Source: Vibrio maritimus (GTDB taxonomy: Bacteria; Pseudomonadota; Gammaproteobacteria; Enterobacterales; Vibrionaceae). Taken from it: DNA of 51,343 bases. Where the stretch lies: the NCBI GenBank assembly GCA_000755425.1, contig BBMT01000023.1, positions 1-51,343 on the forward strand, in the 5' to 3' direction. Of this stretch, positions 27,303 through 37,535 are shown piece after piece (the stretch's first letter is position 1; each line of letters starts with the position of its first letter). Position numbers and translations under genes: made by a program. A model generated the notes under the pieces. That model was not told where the DNA came from and did no database searches. It worked only from the letters and a program-made list of their open reading frames with translations.

Positions 27303-29084
27303 TTGGAATCTATTAATCTGTACCGCTATTATCAGCGCCTGTTAGATTTGGAGCTGGGCAAAGAGCACGCGGTGACTCTTGGACAGGTGTCGGAGATGCT
27401 GTTCGCCAGCCCTCGTCACACGAGATCCATCCTCAAAATGATGACTGAAAAGCGCTGGATATCATGGCTTCCAAGAGTGGGGCGCAATCAACGCTCAACT
27501 CTAATTCGGGCGATAAGCGATGATGAGGTTAAACGAGATGTGGCGTCGGGCTGGGTTAAGTCGAGTCAGTACGATAAGGCGTTAGAATTTCTGGATCATG
27601 ACCAAGTCGCTTTTGGGCAATTGCTACAGCAAAATGCTGGTGCGCAGGTTTCTGAAGGTAAAGTAAGAGTACAGTTGACTTACAACCGTCCTTTTACTGT
27701 GTTGTCGCCTAGTCGACCACACCGTAACAGTGAGAGATTTTTGATTCGTCAGGTGCACTCTGGGTTGGTGACGTTGAATGAGCAAGGAGATGTTGTCGCA
27801 GATATTGCTCATCATTGGGAGGCAGAACAAAACTTCCACGTTTGGCGATTCTACCTTCGCCCATCGGTTCATTTCCACAATGGCAGCCGCGTGGATGCCA
27901 AAGCGGTGTCGGAAAGCTTGGCTTATGCACAATCGTTACCTTACTTTCGAAATGAGTTAGATCATGTGGTGAGTATCGAAGCGGTTGGAGAAAACACTCT
28001 TGAGGTAACGCTGACGCGGCAAGACAAAGGGTTCGCTGCATTACTGACTGATCTCAAATATTCCATTGAACCAAGAGAGTCATTTGGCTCAGCGTCGAGT
28101 CCAACAACTAAACCTGTTGTAGGGTGCGGCGTATTTTCGCTGGCGGAACATACTTTGGAGAAGATGGAGCTTACTGCTAATGACCGTTACCATGGCTTGC
28201 GAGCATTGACCGATCAGGTATCAATATGGTCGCTTAAGAAGGATCTGTTTTCGAAGGAATCCACCAGTTGCAATCATACCGTCACCGACAGCGTAGGTCA
28301 TGAAGCGACCCCAGTGATTTCACATCCAGAACTCGACTACTTAGCGGACGAAGGAAAAAGTGGGGGGAGTACAGATTCGAAAGCTCGTATCGAGCACGGG
28401 TGTATGTTCATGATTTTTAATCAGCGGAACACCAGCCTGAATCATGACCAACGCCGCTGGCTAAGCCAGGCGCTTAGTGGAGAACAAATTTGGAAGCAAT
28501 TGCAACGGGACGACCAAAAGTTTGGCGCCCAAAATGCGACCAACTTTTTCCCTTTTTGGCAGCCGATTAAACGTCTTAGCTCTAATACTGTAATGTTACC
28601 CGATACGCTGAGTATTGCTTTCTATCATCACCCGGGAATCACTCGTGGTGCCAAAGCGATGAAACGCCTTTTACAACAGCAAGGGGTAGAAGTCACTCTG
28701 AATGACTATAGCTTTGACGAGTTTATTGATAAGTCGTTTAACCGAGGGTTTGAAGAGGAACTGGTGCTTAGCAGTCTTAACCTTGATGACAACTATCAGG
28801 TTTCCGCGCTCTTGTTCTTTTTGAGTGACCCTGTTCTTCACACAACGATTGGTGAAGATCTAAGTGCTTGGCTTATTAAAGAGATCAACCAGATCCGTGC
28901 CCATTGCGAGCCCAAAGATTATCTTACTGAGCTGGAGCCATTTGGTTCAATGCTAATACATGAAGGGGTGATAAGCCCAATGTTCCATCACAGGCAAACA
29001 TTGAGCTTTGAAGGTGTGATAAAAGGCGTTGAGATCACCTCGTGGGGTTGGCCTCAACTACGGGATGTTTGGTCTGCAGGTTGA
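27303..29084 (+). CDS. SgrR-like transcriptional regulator with ABC solute-binding domain
   Basis: A regulator of about 593 residues combining an SgrR-type N-terminal winged helix (residues about 1-110: ESINLYRYYQRLLDLELG, TLGQVSEMLFASPRHTRSIL, RWISWLPRVGRNQRS) with a periplasmic-binding-protein-like domain of the SBP_bac_5/oligopeptide type (residues about 150-590: SERFLIRQVHSGLV, WRFYLRPSVHFHNGSRVDA). In E. coli SgrR senses sugar-phosphate stress and activates sgrS. Here no SgrS or transporter is adjacent, so the ligand is unknown. I chose the TTG at 27303 because GGAG lies about ten bases upstream; a TTG at 27288 is possible and no ATG is available near the family start. Its 3' end overlaps the next gene antisense by 31 bases. 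Confidence 0.8.
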   Translation: MESINLYRYYQRLLDLELGKEHAVTLGQVSEMLFASPRHTRSILKMMTEKRWISWLPRVGRNQRSTLIRAISDDEVKRDVASGWVKSSQYDKALEFLDHDQVAFGQLLQQNAGAQVSEGKVRVQLTYNRPFTVLSPSRPHRNSERFLIRQVHSGLVTLNEQGDVVADIAHHWEAEQNFHVWRFYLRPSVHFHNGSRVDAKAVSESLAYAQSLPYFRNELDHVVSIEAVGENTLEVTLTRQDKGFAALLTDLKYSIEPRESFGSASSPTTKPVVGCGVFSLAEHTLEKMELTANDRYHGLRALTDQVSIWSLKKDLFSKESTSCNHTVTDSVGHEATPVISHPELDYLADEGKSGGSTDSKARIEHGCMFMIFNQRNTSLNHDQRRWLSQALSGEQIWKQLQRDDQKFGAQNATNFFPFWQPIKRLSSNTVMLPDTLSIAFYHHPGITRGAKAMKRLLQQQGVEVTLNDYSFDEFIDKSFNRGFEEELVLSSLNLDDNYQVSALLFFLSDPVLHTTIGEDLSAWLIKEINQIRAHCEPKDYLTELEPFGSMLIHEGVISPMFHHRQTLSFEGVIKGVEITSWGWPQLRDVWSAG

Positions 29085-29703
29085 GTATGAAGAGACTCAG
29101 TTTCGTGCAGATGCTGTGTGATGATCCTTTGGTTTTCGGTGGTCGTTTCAAGTGATTCGGCGGTTTTGTGAATCGCCGACGCCATTTTGGAAACGTTGCG
29201 TGTGGCGTGCAAGATGGTGCCTTGCATTGGACGCAGCAATAACCAGTAGGCCGCTACCAATGCCAATACAATGGACAGTACCAACAGCGCTAACAGCAGC
29301 AGAACGTTAAAACGAACATCGTAAGCAAACTTTTTTGTGCTATTGGCAATAGAGTTTTGAGATTGCTCAAGCGCCCCTGGTAACGCTGCTAGAGACGACT
29401 TAGACATCTCAGTAAGCTCATTGATGTTATCCATAGTATCCACCAACACTTGGCGCTGCTCTTCGTTCAGGCTTTCATTTTGTGACAGAAGGGTTAGTGA
29501 CGTTGCTAGGTTATCAATCGCAACACTAGAGCGGTTGATTGACTGCTCGATGCCGTCGAGATCAAGCATCATACTTATATTTACCAAAGGCTGCTCAGTT
29601 TCATCATCAGAGGCTGAGCAGTAACTACCGTGTCATCGCTGGCAGCGAATGTGGTTGTGATTGGAAATAAAGTGGCAAGGGTGAGTAAAAATAGAGTTCT
29701 CAT
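29054..29703 (-). CDS. Exported single-span membrane protein, unknown (frameshifted in this assembly)
   Basis: About 216 residues after restoring one base at about 29612. The signal peptide is MRTLFLLTLATLFPITTTFA. It is followed by an acidic start (SDDETEQPLVNISMM), a helical segment rich in Ser, Asn, Leu and Glu (EQSINRSSVAIDNLATSLTL) that may form a coiled coil, and a strong transmembrane segment (RFNVLLLLALLVLSIVLALV). A cytoplasmic helical tail ends the protein (SKMASAIHKTAESLETTTEN). The layout resembles the front half of a chemoreceptor without HAMP or signalling domain, but no family is recognised. Its 3' end overlaps the SgrR-like gene on the other strand. Confidence 0.65.
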
Positions 29704-29843
29704 TGGCATCTCAATAGGCAGTTCGGACTAAGTTAACTTGGCTATAAGTTAGTGCAGATTGCGCTCAGATACCAATTAAGGTTTTGTATCTTATCTAGAT
29801 TTCTATTTGGTATTCATTGTTGTTAGTTGTTTAGTCTTAATGG

Positions 29844-30742
29844 CTATTTTATGACTTCTACACCGGAACGAGACTTAGCCCATGTTGTTAGGGCTATGCC
29901 AGACAAAATTAATGCAGTCGCTAGCAACGACAGGTAAGACGGCACTTCTGCAAGCAAACCCCACCCGAGAAACATCGCAATGGCAGGTACGCTCAGTTGC
30001 ATCAATGACGCTTGCAGTATGTCGATACTTGGCAGTAGGCGGTACCAAAGATAATAGCCGAGTCCAGAAGCGATAACGCCAGAAAGTAGGGCATATAGGA
30101 TGCCGGACGCAGTGAATGTACTTGGTAAAGCGAACAGCACCTGGCTTAGAATCGCAAAAGCGAAAACCATCACACTGGCTATGATGAAACCTTGCTTCGT
30201 TGCTAATACCGGAGATTTCACCCGCTTTCCTAGTAGTGTAAAACCACTCCAACAGAGCCCAGAAGCTACCATTAGACTTGCTCCCCACCAGGATGGTTGA
30301 GCTGCCCCCGGCAGTAGCAATAAGATAAAGCCGCCAACAGCGACGAACATGCCGATAACTTCGAGTGGGGTGAGGTTATGCCCGGTGAGGCGATGGTGGA
30401 TGACAAGTGCAAACTGTACGGTGCCGAATAAGATTAGGCTCCAGTGCCAGTATCCAATGTAATGTAAGCTAAAGAAAACAGTAGCGCATAACCAAATAAA
30501 GTTGCTCCTAGTGCTACGGATTGTTTGAATGGAATGGATGCATTTGGTGTTTGAGCATTAGTGCCCTTCCTGCGGGCAATCAAGGTACTGAGAACAATAA
30601 GTGTCGCGGCTCCGCTGATCAGACGAATTGAGGTAAAACTCATCGGATCGATAGCGCTACTACCAAGCGCTAGGCGACACAGTAGCGAGTTGAATGCAAA
30701 CGCCGTCATGGCGGCAAAGGAGAGAGTAACGGTGCTGTTCAT
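29844..30742 (-). CDS. EamA/DMT family transporter (frameshifted in this assembly)
   Basis: A ten-helix drug/metabolite transporter of 299 residues after repair, made of two EamA repeats. The first repeat starts TLSFAAMTAFAFNSLLCRLA and the second GASLMVASGLCWSGFTLLGK; the end carries LATALILSGIALT. One base is missing at about 30440, joining YITLDTGTGA to LILFGTVQFALVIHH. I chose the ATG at 30742 (MNSTVTLSF); the frame extends to a TTG ten codons earlier. Substrates of this family range from amino acids to purines; none can be assigned here. Confidence 0.87.
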
Positions 30743-30874
30743 GGTTAAAAATTTATGGTCAAAGCCTATCAAAATCAGTAGTAAATCCTAACCCGGTGCC
30801 AACAATAGCTAAACAGAGAATTGTTCATAAGATATATTACTCGGAAGAGCGTCGTCGTTCCTCTCATAATCACA

Positions 30875-31369
30875 ATGGAAAATGCAATGGATGTACAAGT
30901 AGTAAAAGTGGCCGCCGAACATGATGACGCGCTATGTGACGTAATCAAAACAGTTGGTGCAGAATATGGAGCGATAGGTGATGGTTTTGGTCCATCAGAT
31001 CCTGAAGTCTTGGCAATGAGTCAGCATTACCATGAAGAAGAGGGAAGCCTCTATTTAGTTGCCTTAGTGGATGGTGAAGTTGTTGGTGGAGGTGGTATTG
31101 CTCCATTTGGTGAGCACGTCGGGGTTTGTGAGCTGAAGAAGTTATTTTTACTACCAAAAAGTCGTGGGTATGGATTGGGTAAGAAGCTAACAGAGCAATG
31201 TTTGGCGTTTGCCAAGCAGACGGGCTATCAAAGTTGTTACCTTGATACGCTGAGCTCCATGTCAGCTGCTATCAAGCTTTATGAGCTTGCAGGATTTGAG
31301 CACCTTTCAAAACCTTTCCCGGGCACTCTCCATAATGGCTGCGATGTTTGGATGCTGAAAACGTTATAA
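30875..31369 (+). CDS. GNAT family N-acetyltransferase
   Basis: A 164-residue acetyltransferase of the GNAT fold. The acetyl-CoA pyrophosphate loop is KKLFLLPKSRGYGLGKKLTE (the R/Q-x-x-G-x-G/A motif reads RGYGLG), preceded by the substrate strand VVGGGGIAPFG and followed by YLDTLSSMSAAIKLYELAGF. It is the common small-molecule or amino-acid acetyltransferase type; the acceptor is unknown. I used the ATG at 30875; the ATG at 30887 (MDVQVV) is equally possible since neither has a strong ribosome site. Confidence 0.85.
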   Translation: MENAMDVQVVKVAAEHDDALCDVIKTVGAEYGAIGDGFGPSDPEVLAMSQHYHEEEGSLYLVALVDGEVVGGGGIAPFGEHVGVCELKKLFLLPKSRGYGLGKKLTEQCLAFAKQTGYQSCYLDTLSSMSAAIKLYELAGFEHLSKPFPGTLHNGCDVWMLKTL

Positions 31370-31398
31370 ACTTCAAAATCAGTTGCTGCAACGTTCAA

Positions 31399-31874
31399 TT
31401 AGCTTTTCTTTTGAGCCGCCAGTGTTTCTAACCAATGCTGGTGGTAGGTGTCGACTTGCTTTTTAACAAACATACCAGTGAGCCAGCGAAGGCCGCCTCG
31501 CTGCGTCGATTCAGTAATAATGTGGCATCCTTGGGTGCAAGGTGTAATCAACCAAGCGTGGTACATATCGACCCCACCCGTCTTGCCTCGCCACGCAATA
31601 CGTTCAAACGGTTCATACTCAACCACCGTGCATTCAAAATGCATGGTTTTCGTTACCCAGTTAAACACTGTCCCTTGTGTAGCTCGCTGCTGTCACCTTT
31701 TACAATCTGCACTTGTGTTTTACGATGCTGCCAGTTCGGCCAGCATGGCGCACGAACAATCCAAGACCACACCTGCTCACAGTCGGTAGGCACAATCTTC
31801 TCGTTTCTCACATGCACCGGCGCATTTTTGGGGTGGAAGTACTCAGGCCATTGTATTTGCTTTAACTCTTTCAT
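31399..31874 (-). CDS. SRPBCC (START-like) family protein (frameshifted in this assembly)
   Basis: A 158-residue member of the SRPBCC/polyketide-cyclase-like superfamily, ligand-binding helix-grip proteins. Seen: IVPTDCEQVWSWIVRAPCWP (the N-terminal helix region), FECTVVEYEPFERIAWRGK, HAWLITPCTQGCHIITEST and the C-terminal long helix KKQVDTYHQHWLETLAA. The break at 31672-31674 (CCC for CCCC on the plus strand) joins SSELHKG to TVFNWVTKTM. The start ATG at 31874 has GAGA at a proper distance; the ATG at 31880 is too close to it. The ligand is unknown. Confidence 0.8.
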
Positions 31875-31980
31875 AATCATCTCGCATGGTGTTGCGGGGG
31901 ATGTTTTAACTATATACGCGCTTTGTGAGTTAGGTTAGTTTCTCATCTTCCAGAGTTTGTATGGAAGTCAGGGATAGGTC

Positions 31981-32715
31981 TTAACTCATCAATATTCTCG
32001 ACTTCTTTGACTTCCTTAATGGAAGCAACGGTTTTAAGTGCTGAGATAAAAAGGTATAGCTTACTGGTTCAATAAAAAAGTAGTAAGGTGACATATGATC
32101 GTAGTACACGGACTGTCGCGTCTCAGTTGGGAAGTGGGGATGGATCGACATGTACCAAGATTTGCGATGGTATTTGAATGAGACAACTTCATGGAAATGG
32201 AAAGAGCTATACACGGTTTGTCTTTTAAACTGAGTAAACTTAGGTGCCATTAACGCGAATGCCGCTCCACCCGCAAAGGCCAATGGGCCAATAGCGAAAA
32301 AGGCGATGACACATGCTATACATCCTATCCAAGCTGCTTTACGGGTGGCAGAGTAGAATATCTCATGCGCATTGTCTGTAGTGCCAACCCGTACTCCGTG
32401 TTTCGTGAGTTCAAAGGCATAGGTTTGAGGTTTGAACATCGTAAAGTAAGGCACTAAGGAGATTAGCAACCACAAGGTGGTAGAAAATAGTACGAATCCC
32501 AGCGATGCTTCATTAACGAACATATATACACCCATCGAAATAGAAATGCAGAGGTAAAATCCGACGATGAGATAATCACTGAGCACGCGACTTGGGGTTA
32601 CTGTCCATGTAAAGATTGATTCGGCTTCGTTTAGTACTTTCTGTCTAGCACCTTCACTCTGGTTACTAATGTTGAATTGCTTTAGGTCTTTGTTTTTCAG
32701 ATCTGAATTGTACAT
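31981..32715 (-). CDS. Probable immunity protein to the VasX-like T6SS effector (TsiV2-like membrane protein)
   Basis: A 244-residue inner-membrane protein with two pairs of hydrophobic segments (YLIVGFYLCISISMGVYMF with FVLFSTTLWLLISLVPYF, and WIGCIACVIAFFAIGPLAFA with GGAAFALMAP). Its start overlaps the stop of the VasX-like effector gene by one base (TAATG), so the two are co-translated. In V. cholerae the gene directly after vasX (tsiV2, about 246 residues, multi-span) encodes the immunity protein. Position, length and topology agree with that role, but homology itself could not be tested here. A membrane immunity protein fits a pore-forming toxin. Confidence 0.72.
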   Translation of the reverse strand: MYNSDLKNKDLKQFNISNQSEGARQKVLNEAESIFTWTVTPSRVLSDYLIVGFYLCISISMGVYMFVNEASLGFVLFSTTLWLLISLVPYFTMFKPQTYAFELTKHGVRVGTTDNAHEIFYSATRKAAWIGCIACVIAFFAIGPLAFAGGAAFALMAPKFTQFKRQTVYSSFHFHEVVSFKYHRKSWYMSIHPHFPTETRQSVYYDHMSPYYFFIEPVSYTFLSQHLKPLLPLRKSKKSRILMS

Positions 32716-35700
32716 TATGCGCTCGTTAACGTGATGCCTTGGAGTTGAGCCGATTTATTTTCGCTGGAAACGACAGTGACTTTATTCTGACTGTTTGCCG
32801 TAATGATAAACTCAGGTAAAGGACTACCCTCGTAGCCAACTCGAAGTTTTACTTTGTTGAGCTTAGTGCTGATCCAACACCTGACCGACTGATATCCCTC
32901 AATGTTGACTATTTCATTGTGAGATAAGATAGCAGCGTTACTATCACAGAGTTCAACAAATGGAGCTTGACCTAGTTTGGTGAAAGAAATATCGATAATG
33001 TAACTTTCAGGTTTTATTGGAATTTCGCCTATATAGCTGGAATCTTCAATGTATGGGGCATACTGTATATTTTGTATTTTTGCTATTGGCTGGAAGATCA
33101 AGCTGTAATAATCATTAAGCTCTTTGATTTCAGAGCAGTTTTTTGAGTTCTTTCCCCAGCTTGATTCGCTTATCCACTTTTCAAGCGGCGTTCTCTCGAG
33201 CAGATAAAGTAAAATCGATAGAACTAGAAAGACTAGACTTCCCCAAAAGAGCGTTGAAGTAGCCATATTGGAAGTGCCATGGAATAAGGGAGTTTCCGTA
33301 CAAACGCGTTTATAAAATATGTCGTCCATGCTACTGACTGAGTTAAAATAGTTCCTACTCTAGCAGCTAATAATGATCTGACTACAGGGTCATCATCTTC
33401 ACTTAGTATCCGTTTTATATCCCTATAGGATTCCCACATGACGGCCGCTATTCCTGCTACGCACCCGACAGCAATACCTTTTACTAGTAAGCTGGTTACT
33501 CTTCTAGTTGCTTTTGAATGACTTCTGCTAACAGCGTCTTTAAGGCTAAACTCTAGTAGATTAGTGCTTGTGTTACGACCTAACCAATATTTAGCTGCAC
33601 TCTCCGTAGTTGTCCCAATAGCATGCAAAGTCCACAAAAAACTAATACTAAGATCTTCCCATGCTTTCCTATATTGTTTCGATTCCTCCGGCAGTGATCG
33701 AAGGGTATCTATAGATGTTTGTAGATTGAGCAAGTTTATTAGAACAATAGTGGAATTAAGTAATCCACCGACAGATTGAGTTCCGTGAGCTGCTTTCTCC
33801 CTAAAGTTGTTATAAGAAGCACTCACATACTGCTCGACTTGCCTACTCACCTCAGCCCTAAACTGCTTACTTCGGTCGTTGTTAACTATGGTGATGAAGT
33901 CAGTGCTTTGTAGTGTCTTCGCAAATCGCTTTTGTAGATTTAGCAGTTCGAGGGCACGTTGATGATAGCGCTTTCGGCTCATGATTTTTTCATCGTATAG
34001 ACGTTTTTTGTACTCGATAATATCGCGTAGCTGTTGGCGTGCACTTTGTGAGGCTTGAATATAGTCGCGGTTGATTTTAAGTGTGAAGCGATTAACGGTT
34101 GCTCCCCAAAGAGACATAAGCAGCAGTCGTTTGGCTGAGAACCTGTACTTGGTGTCATTGGGAAAAGGGCGAGCAAAATCCTATCAAAAGCACCTGACGT
34201 CGAATCTACAACGGAAGAGGTAATTGCCTGCATAACTTTTTTGGAATGCTCGTCGAGAATACTGAACCAGTGCTGTTCTCTTACATCGGGCTGTTCGACC
34301 AAGTGCTGAAATTGTTGGTAACACCTAGAAGATCCGAGAATCGAGACATACCAGCAAAATCGGCATCGTGATTGAAATCTCGCGCTATGGCTTGGGCAAG
34401 TGCTTTGCTGCTCCGTAAGGAGCGTAGGCAAGTATCGTGCGTTCACTCAATAAGCGATTGACTGCCGATTGGCTATTTTCTCGATGCTCTGAGCCCGTTT
34501 TTAACGTTGTGACCACAAGATCCATAAGGTCGAGGTACTGATCGACACCTTGTTTGGTTTGGTTGTCGATTCCCAAAGAAATAGGATCGTCATCGAGGTC
34601 CCGAATGAGTGCGCATAGGAGATCAATACTGAGTCCCAATTGCGCACCCACTCGATCGAGTTGTTGGTCTAACTGGGTAGAGAAAGCGTCGAGTCTTGAC
34701 CAATCAACGTACTTGTTGAGTGATTTCTTTTTTGCCCATTGCTCGTGGATATTACCGCTTGGTCGATATCCCCAAATGTTTAAAAGTTTCTCTCGCGCTT
34801 TTGTTGAATGTTGACTGCCGTGCCTCATGGTGTTGGCAAGGTTAGTGTTTTTTACCTGCCTAGCCATGGTTTCCACATCCAGTGCTACGAGATACTCATG
34901 TAGGTCTTGTTCAAACTGGACATAGTTCTCTTGGGTTACTTTCGATGGCCAGTCTTTTTGGTCTAACTGAACCCGAGCTAGATTACGTACTATTCCAGCC
35001 ATCAATAACTTGTGTTGTGTCTCTTCATCTCCTTCAGTGACCATCAAATAATCTCGAACATGATGAAGAATAGGGTAGGTCAGGTCTTGAAGATCAGAAT
35101 AAGGGTCATCTAGTGCAACGACTAGCTTGTCTGGCGTTGTCGCATTGGCTAGCCACTGTGCTGAGTTGAAGGCTGGCTTTACATGGTTGAGTGGATGATC
35201 AGATTGCCCCGATGCAGACGTCGAGCTGTGAGCGAATTGATGTTCTACATGATTATCGGTGAGAGAGTCTAAACCTTCTGCATTGCTAATGTGCTCTTGA
35301 GGGGCTTGCTGACAGCGGATCTGACGCATAAACCGAGTTCTAAGATACGCTTCCTCACTAAGCGTGTTTTTGATTCGCGGTGTCCATTGAAATAGAGAGA
35401 ACGCGAGACTTAGTGTCGTGCCTTCAGGATATTGGATGCCACCGTTACTTATGACAGCGCCATTTATTTGATGCTCTTTGAGCTCTTTAGTGGTTTCGTT
35501 GAACACATATACCCAGCCATCTCGGAGTTGGCGGGTGATTTTTGGTAGTACTTTATTAAGCTTATTCTGTGCGTAAGGTGCAGGCGGTGGATTGGCTAAG
35601 AACTCTGTGTCGTAAGCATAACGAATCGGAATAATTGAAATAGGTAGAGCGACTTCTTCAGACTCGTTATGAGAGTTAGTTGCAGTGTTTCTATTATCCT

Positions 35701-36166
35701 GTGTGTTACTTGATTTCGATGCGCTGCTTTTAGCCTTAGAAGCTTTGCCACTGTTTTGCGATGAACCGCTTTGTGATGAAGGGGGTGATGACGACTCGGA
35801 CTTAGATTTACCTTGTTTAGATTTAGATGTTTTAGCTTTACTACCAGAACTTGAAGAAGCTGCAGGCGATTTACCTGCATTGCCGATGAAGACATTTCCG
35901 CTACCAGCGACAATCTGCCCGCCATGCGCGGTTCCATCTCCCATGCGTGCTGCAGGTTTACCATCAATAAATACTGAAGATGAGCCTTCTTTAATCGTGT
36001 CTGGTGGACCAACGCAAATCAGTTTATCGCCTTTACGGGCGGCAGGCATACCGTTAATGGTGATATTGGGTGAACCTGCAGCAACGGGGCCTCCGATGTG
36101 AGAGACTTTTGCTGTGGTTTCTGGACACTGATGATTGTCACCGATTCGCGCGGCGGGCTTTCCCAT
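32715..36166 (-). CDS. PAAR-domain T6SS effector, VasX-like (four frameshifts in this assembly)
   Basis: A PAAR-tipped type VI secretion effector of about 1151 residues after repair. The PAAR domain spans residues 1-95 (MGKPAARIGDNHQCPETTAK, GSPNITINGMPAARKGD, PAARMGDGTAHGGQIVAGSG) and caps the VgrG spike. A Ser/Lys-rich linker (about 96-180) leads to a region resembling the VasX N-terminal domain (IRYAYDTEFLANPPPAPYAQ, RQLRDGWVYVFNETTKELKE). A long helical middle follows, then several hydrophobic segments (LLVKGIAVGCVAGIAAVMW, ILTQSVAWTTYFINAF, SLVFLVLSILLYLL) that would form the membrane-active part. Single missing bases at about 34396, 34315, 34134 and 33270 make four breaks. Restoring them gives exactly 1152 codons. 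VasX is a pore-forming effector of similar size (1085 residues) but has no PAAR; the fusion is the unusual part. The immunity gene follows. Confidence 0.75.
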
Positions 36167-36428
36167 TTCGAACTCTAACTTAGACTAAATATCGAGCGAT
36201 GCTAGCATGGTGTCGGTAGCTATATAAGTTAGGTTGCATAAAGTGCGAAGTGTCTCTTAGGGACTAGTACTTTTGACTCATTTACTGCAAAGACAGAGGT
36301 CAGTTTTGTAGCATCAAATGTGTCAGTATCGTCATGCTATCGACACATAGCTTTCGTCAAACTGGCATTGAAGTGTCACTTAAACCCGCAACACTGGATA
36401 GGCGAAATGACTCAATAGGAAGCTCACT

Positions 36429-37493
36429 ATGCCAGCGTCGCTATCCAGGAATGTTAAGACTCGACTATTGCCCCTTTTCTCGGACACCAAGCTCAATAAC
36501 ACTACGCCTCAACGCTTTACCAACTCCGAAACCCTTTATAATCCGACGTTTAAAGATACGATTACCACACTACGTTCCTATCTAAATCTCGATAAAATCC
36601 TCAATTTTCAAACTCCTACGATTCCTGTCGAAACGATATGTTCTCACTCGGTCAGCGTTGAGACTCGCGATTGTGTTTATCGATTGGGACACTCTTCGGT
36701 ACTTATGAAAGTTGATAGGGTAACTATCTTAACTGACCCAGTTTTGGGCAACCGAGCTTCTCCGCTGGAGTGGGCTGGCCCTAAGCGCTATCACGACTTA
36801 CCGATTTCGGTGAATGAGTTGCCATTCGTTGATGTGTGTTTGATAAGCCATGACCACTACGACCACTTAGATAAGCAAACTATCAAACAGCTTCACAATA
36901 ATGTAGGGGTGTTCTTGGTGCCGAAATGCGTGGCGAGTCATTTGTTAGAGTGGGGTGTGCCAGATAACAAGATTTTTGAGTTTGATTGGTGGCAGTCGAT
37001 GAAGATAAGTGGTGTTCGATTTGCATTTGCGCCAACTCAGCATTTTTCTGGGCGCTCGTTTAAACAGCGCGACAGTTCGTTGTGGGGAAGCTGGGCGATT
37101 CTAGGGCAAAAATCGAACATCTATTTCAGTGGTGACTCGGGGTATTTCTCTGGATTTAAAGAGATTGGCGACCGTTATGGCCCTTTTGACCTGACGCTAA
37201 TGGAAACCGGAGCCTACGATGAGAATTGGGCTGACATCCATATGTTTCCAGAGCAGAGTGTTCAGGCGCACTTGGATGTACGGGGTAGGGTGATGCTACC
37301 AATCCATAACACGACATTTGACCTTTCTTATCATGTTTGGAATGAGCCACTAATTAGAGCAGAGCAAGAAGCCAGGCGCCTAGGAGTAGATTTCTTATGT
37401 CCAAAGATTGGCCAAAAGGTGTTGATTAGTGAACTAAACGTGAATGGGCAAGAGCGCTGGTGGGATGAAAACGAAAAGGCTCACGAAGTGTGA
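36429..37493 (+). CDS. MBL-fold metal-dependent hydrolase (NAPE-PLD/UlaG-like)
   Basis: A 354-residue metallo-beta-lactamase-fold enzyme. The metal motif HxHxDH reads ISHDHYDHLD (residues about 140-150), and other ligands are in FAPTQHFSGRS, YFSGDSGYF and LPIHNTTFDLSYHVW. The N-terminal extension and the spacing RLGHSSVLMKVDRVTILTDP match the Zn-dependent phosphodiesterase-like group (PF12706). The cytoplasmic location follows from the absence of a signal peptide. AGGAAG precedes the ATG at 36429. The substrate is unknown. It is convergent with scrA; a shared terminator lies over its last codons. Confidence 0.88.
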   Translation: MPASLSRNVKTRLLPLFSDTKLNNTTPQRFTNSETLYNPTFKDTITTLRSYLNLDKILNFQTPTIPVETICSHSVSVETRDCVYRLGHSSVLMKVDRVTILTDPVLGNRASPLEWAGPKRYHDLPISVNELPFVDVCLISHDHYDHLDKQTIKQLHNNVGVFLVPKCVASHLLEWGVPDNKIFEFDWWQSMKISGVRFAFAPTQHFSGRSFKQRDSSLWGSWAILGQKSNIYFSGDSGYFSGFKEIGDRYGPFDLTLMETGAYDENWADIHMFPEQSVQAHLDVRGRVMLPIHNTTFDLSYHVWNEPLIRAEQEARRLGVDFLCPKIGQKVLISELNVNGQERWWDENEKAHEV

Positions 37494-37498
37494 GCCTT
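37476..37498 (-). terminator. Terminator shared by the MBL hydrolase and scrA
   Basis: AAGGCTCAC (37476-37484) pairs with GTGAGCCTT (37490-37498) around a 5-base loop. On the minus strand it is followed by TTTTC, so it ends scrA; it overlaps the stop of the convergent hydrolase gene. Confidence 0.75.
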
Positions 37499-37535
37499 AG
37501 GATTAGTAGGGGGTATATCAGGGCAAAAGGGATGA

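Noticed and set aside
33979..34446. An independent gene inside the effector region
   Set aside because: Its middle part is a third reading frame of the T6SS effector between two missing bases; its two ends are out-of-frame shadows.
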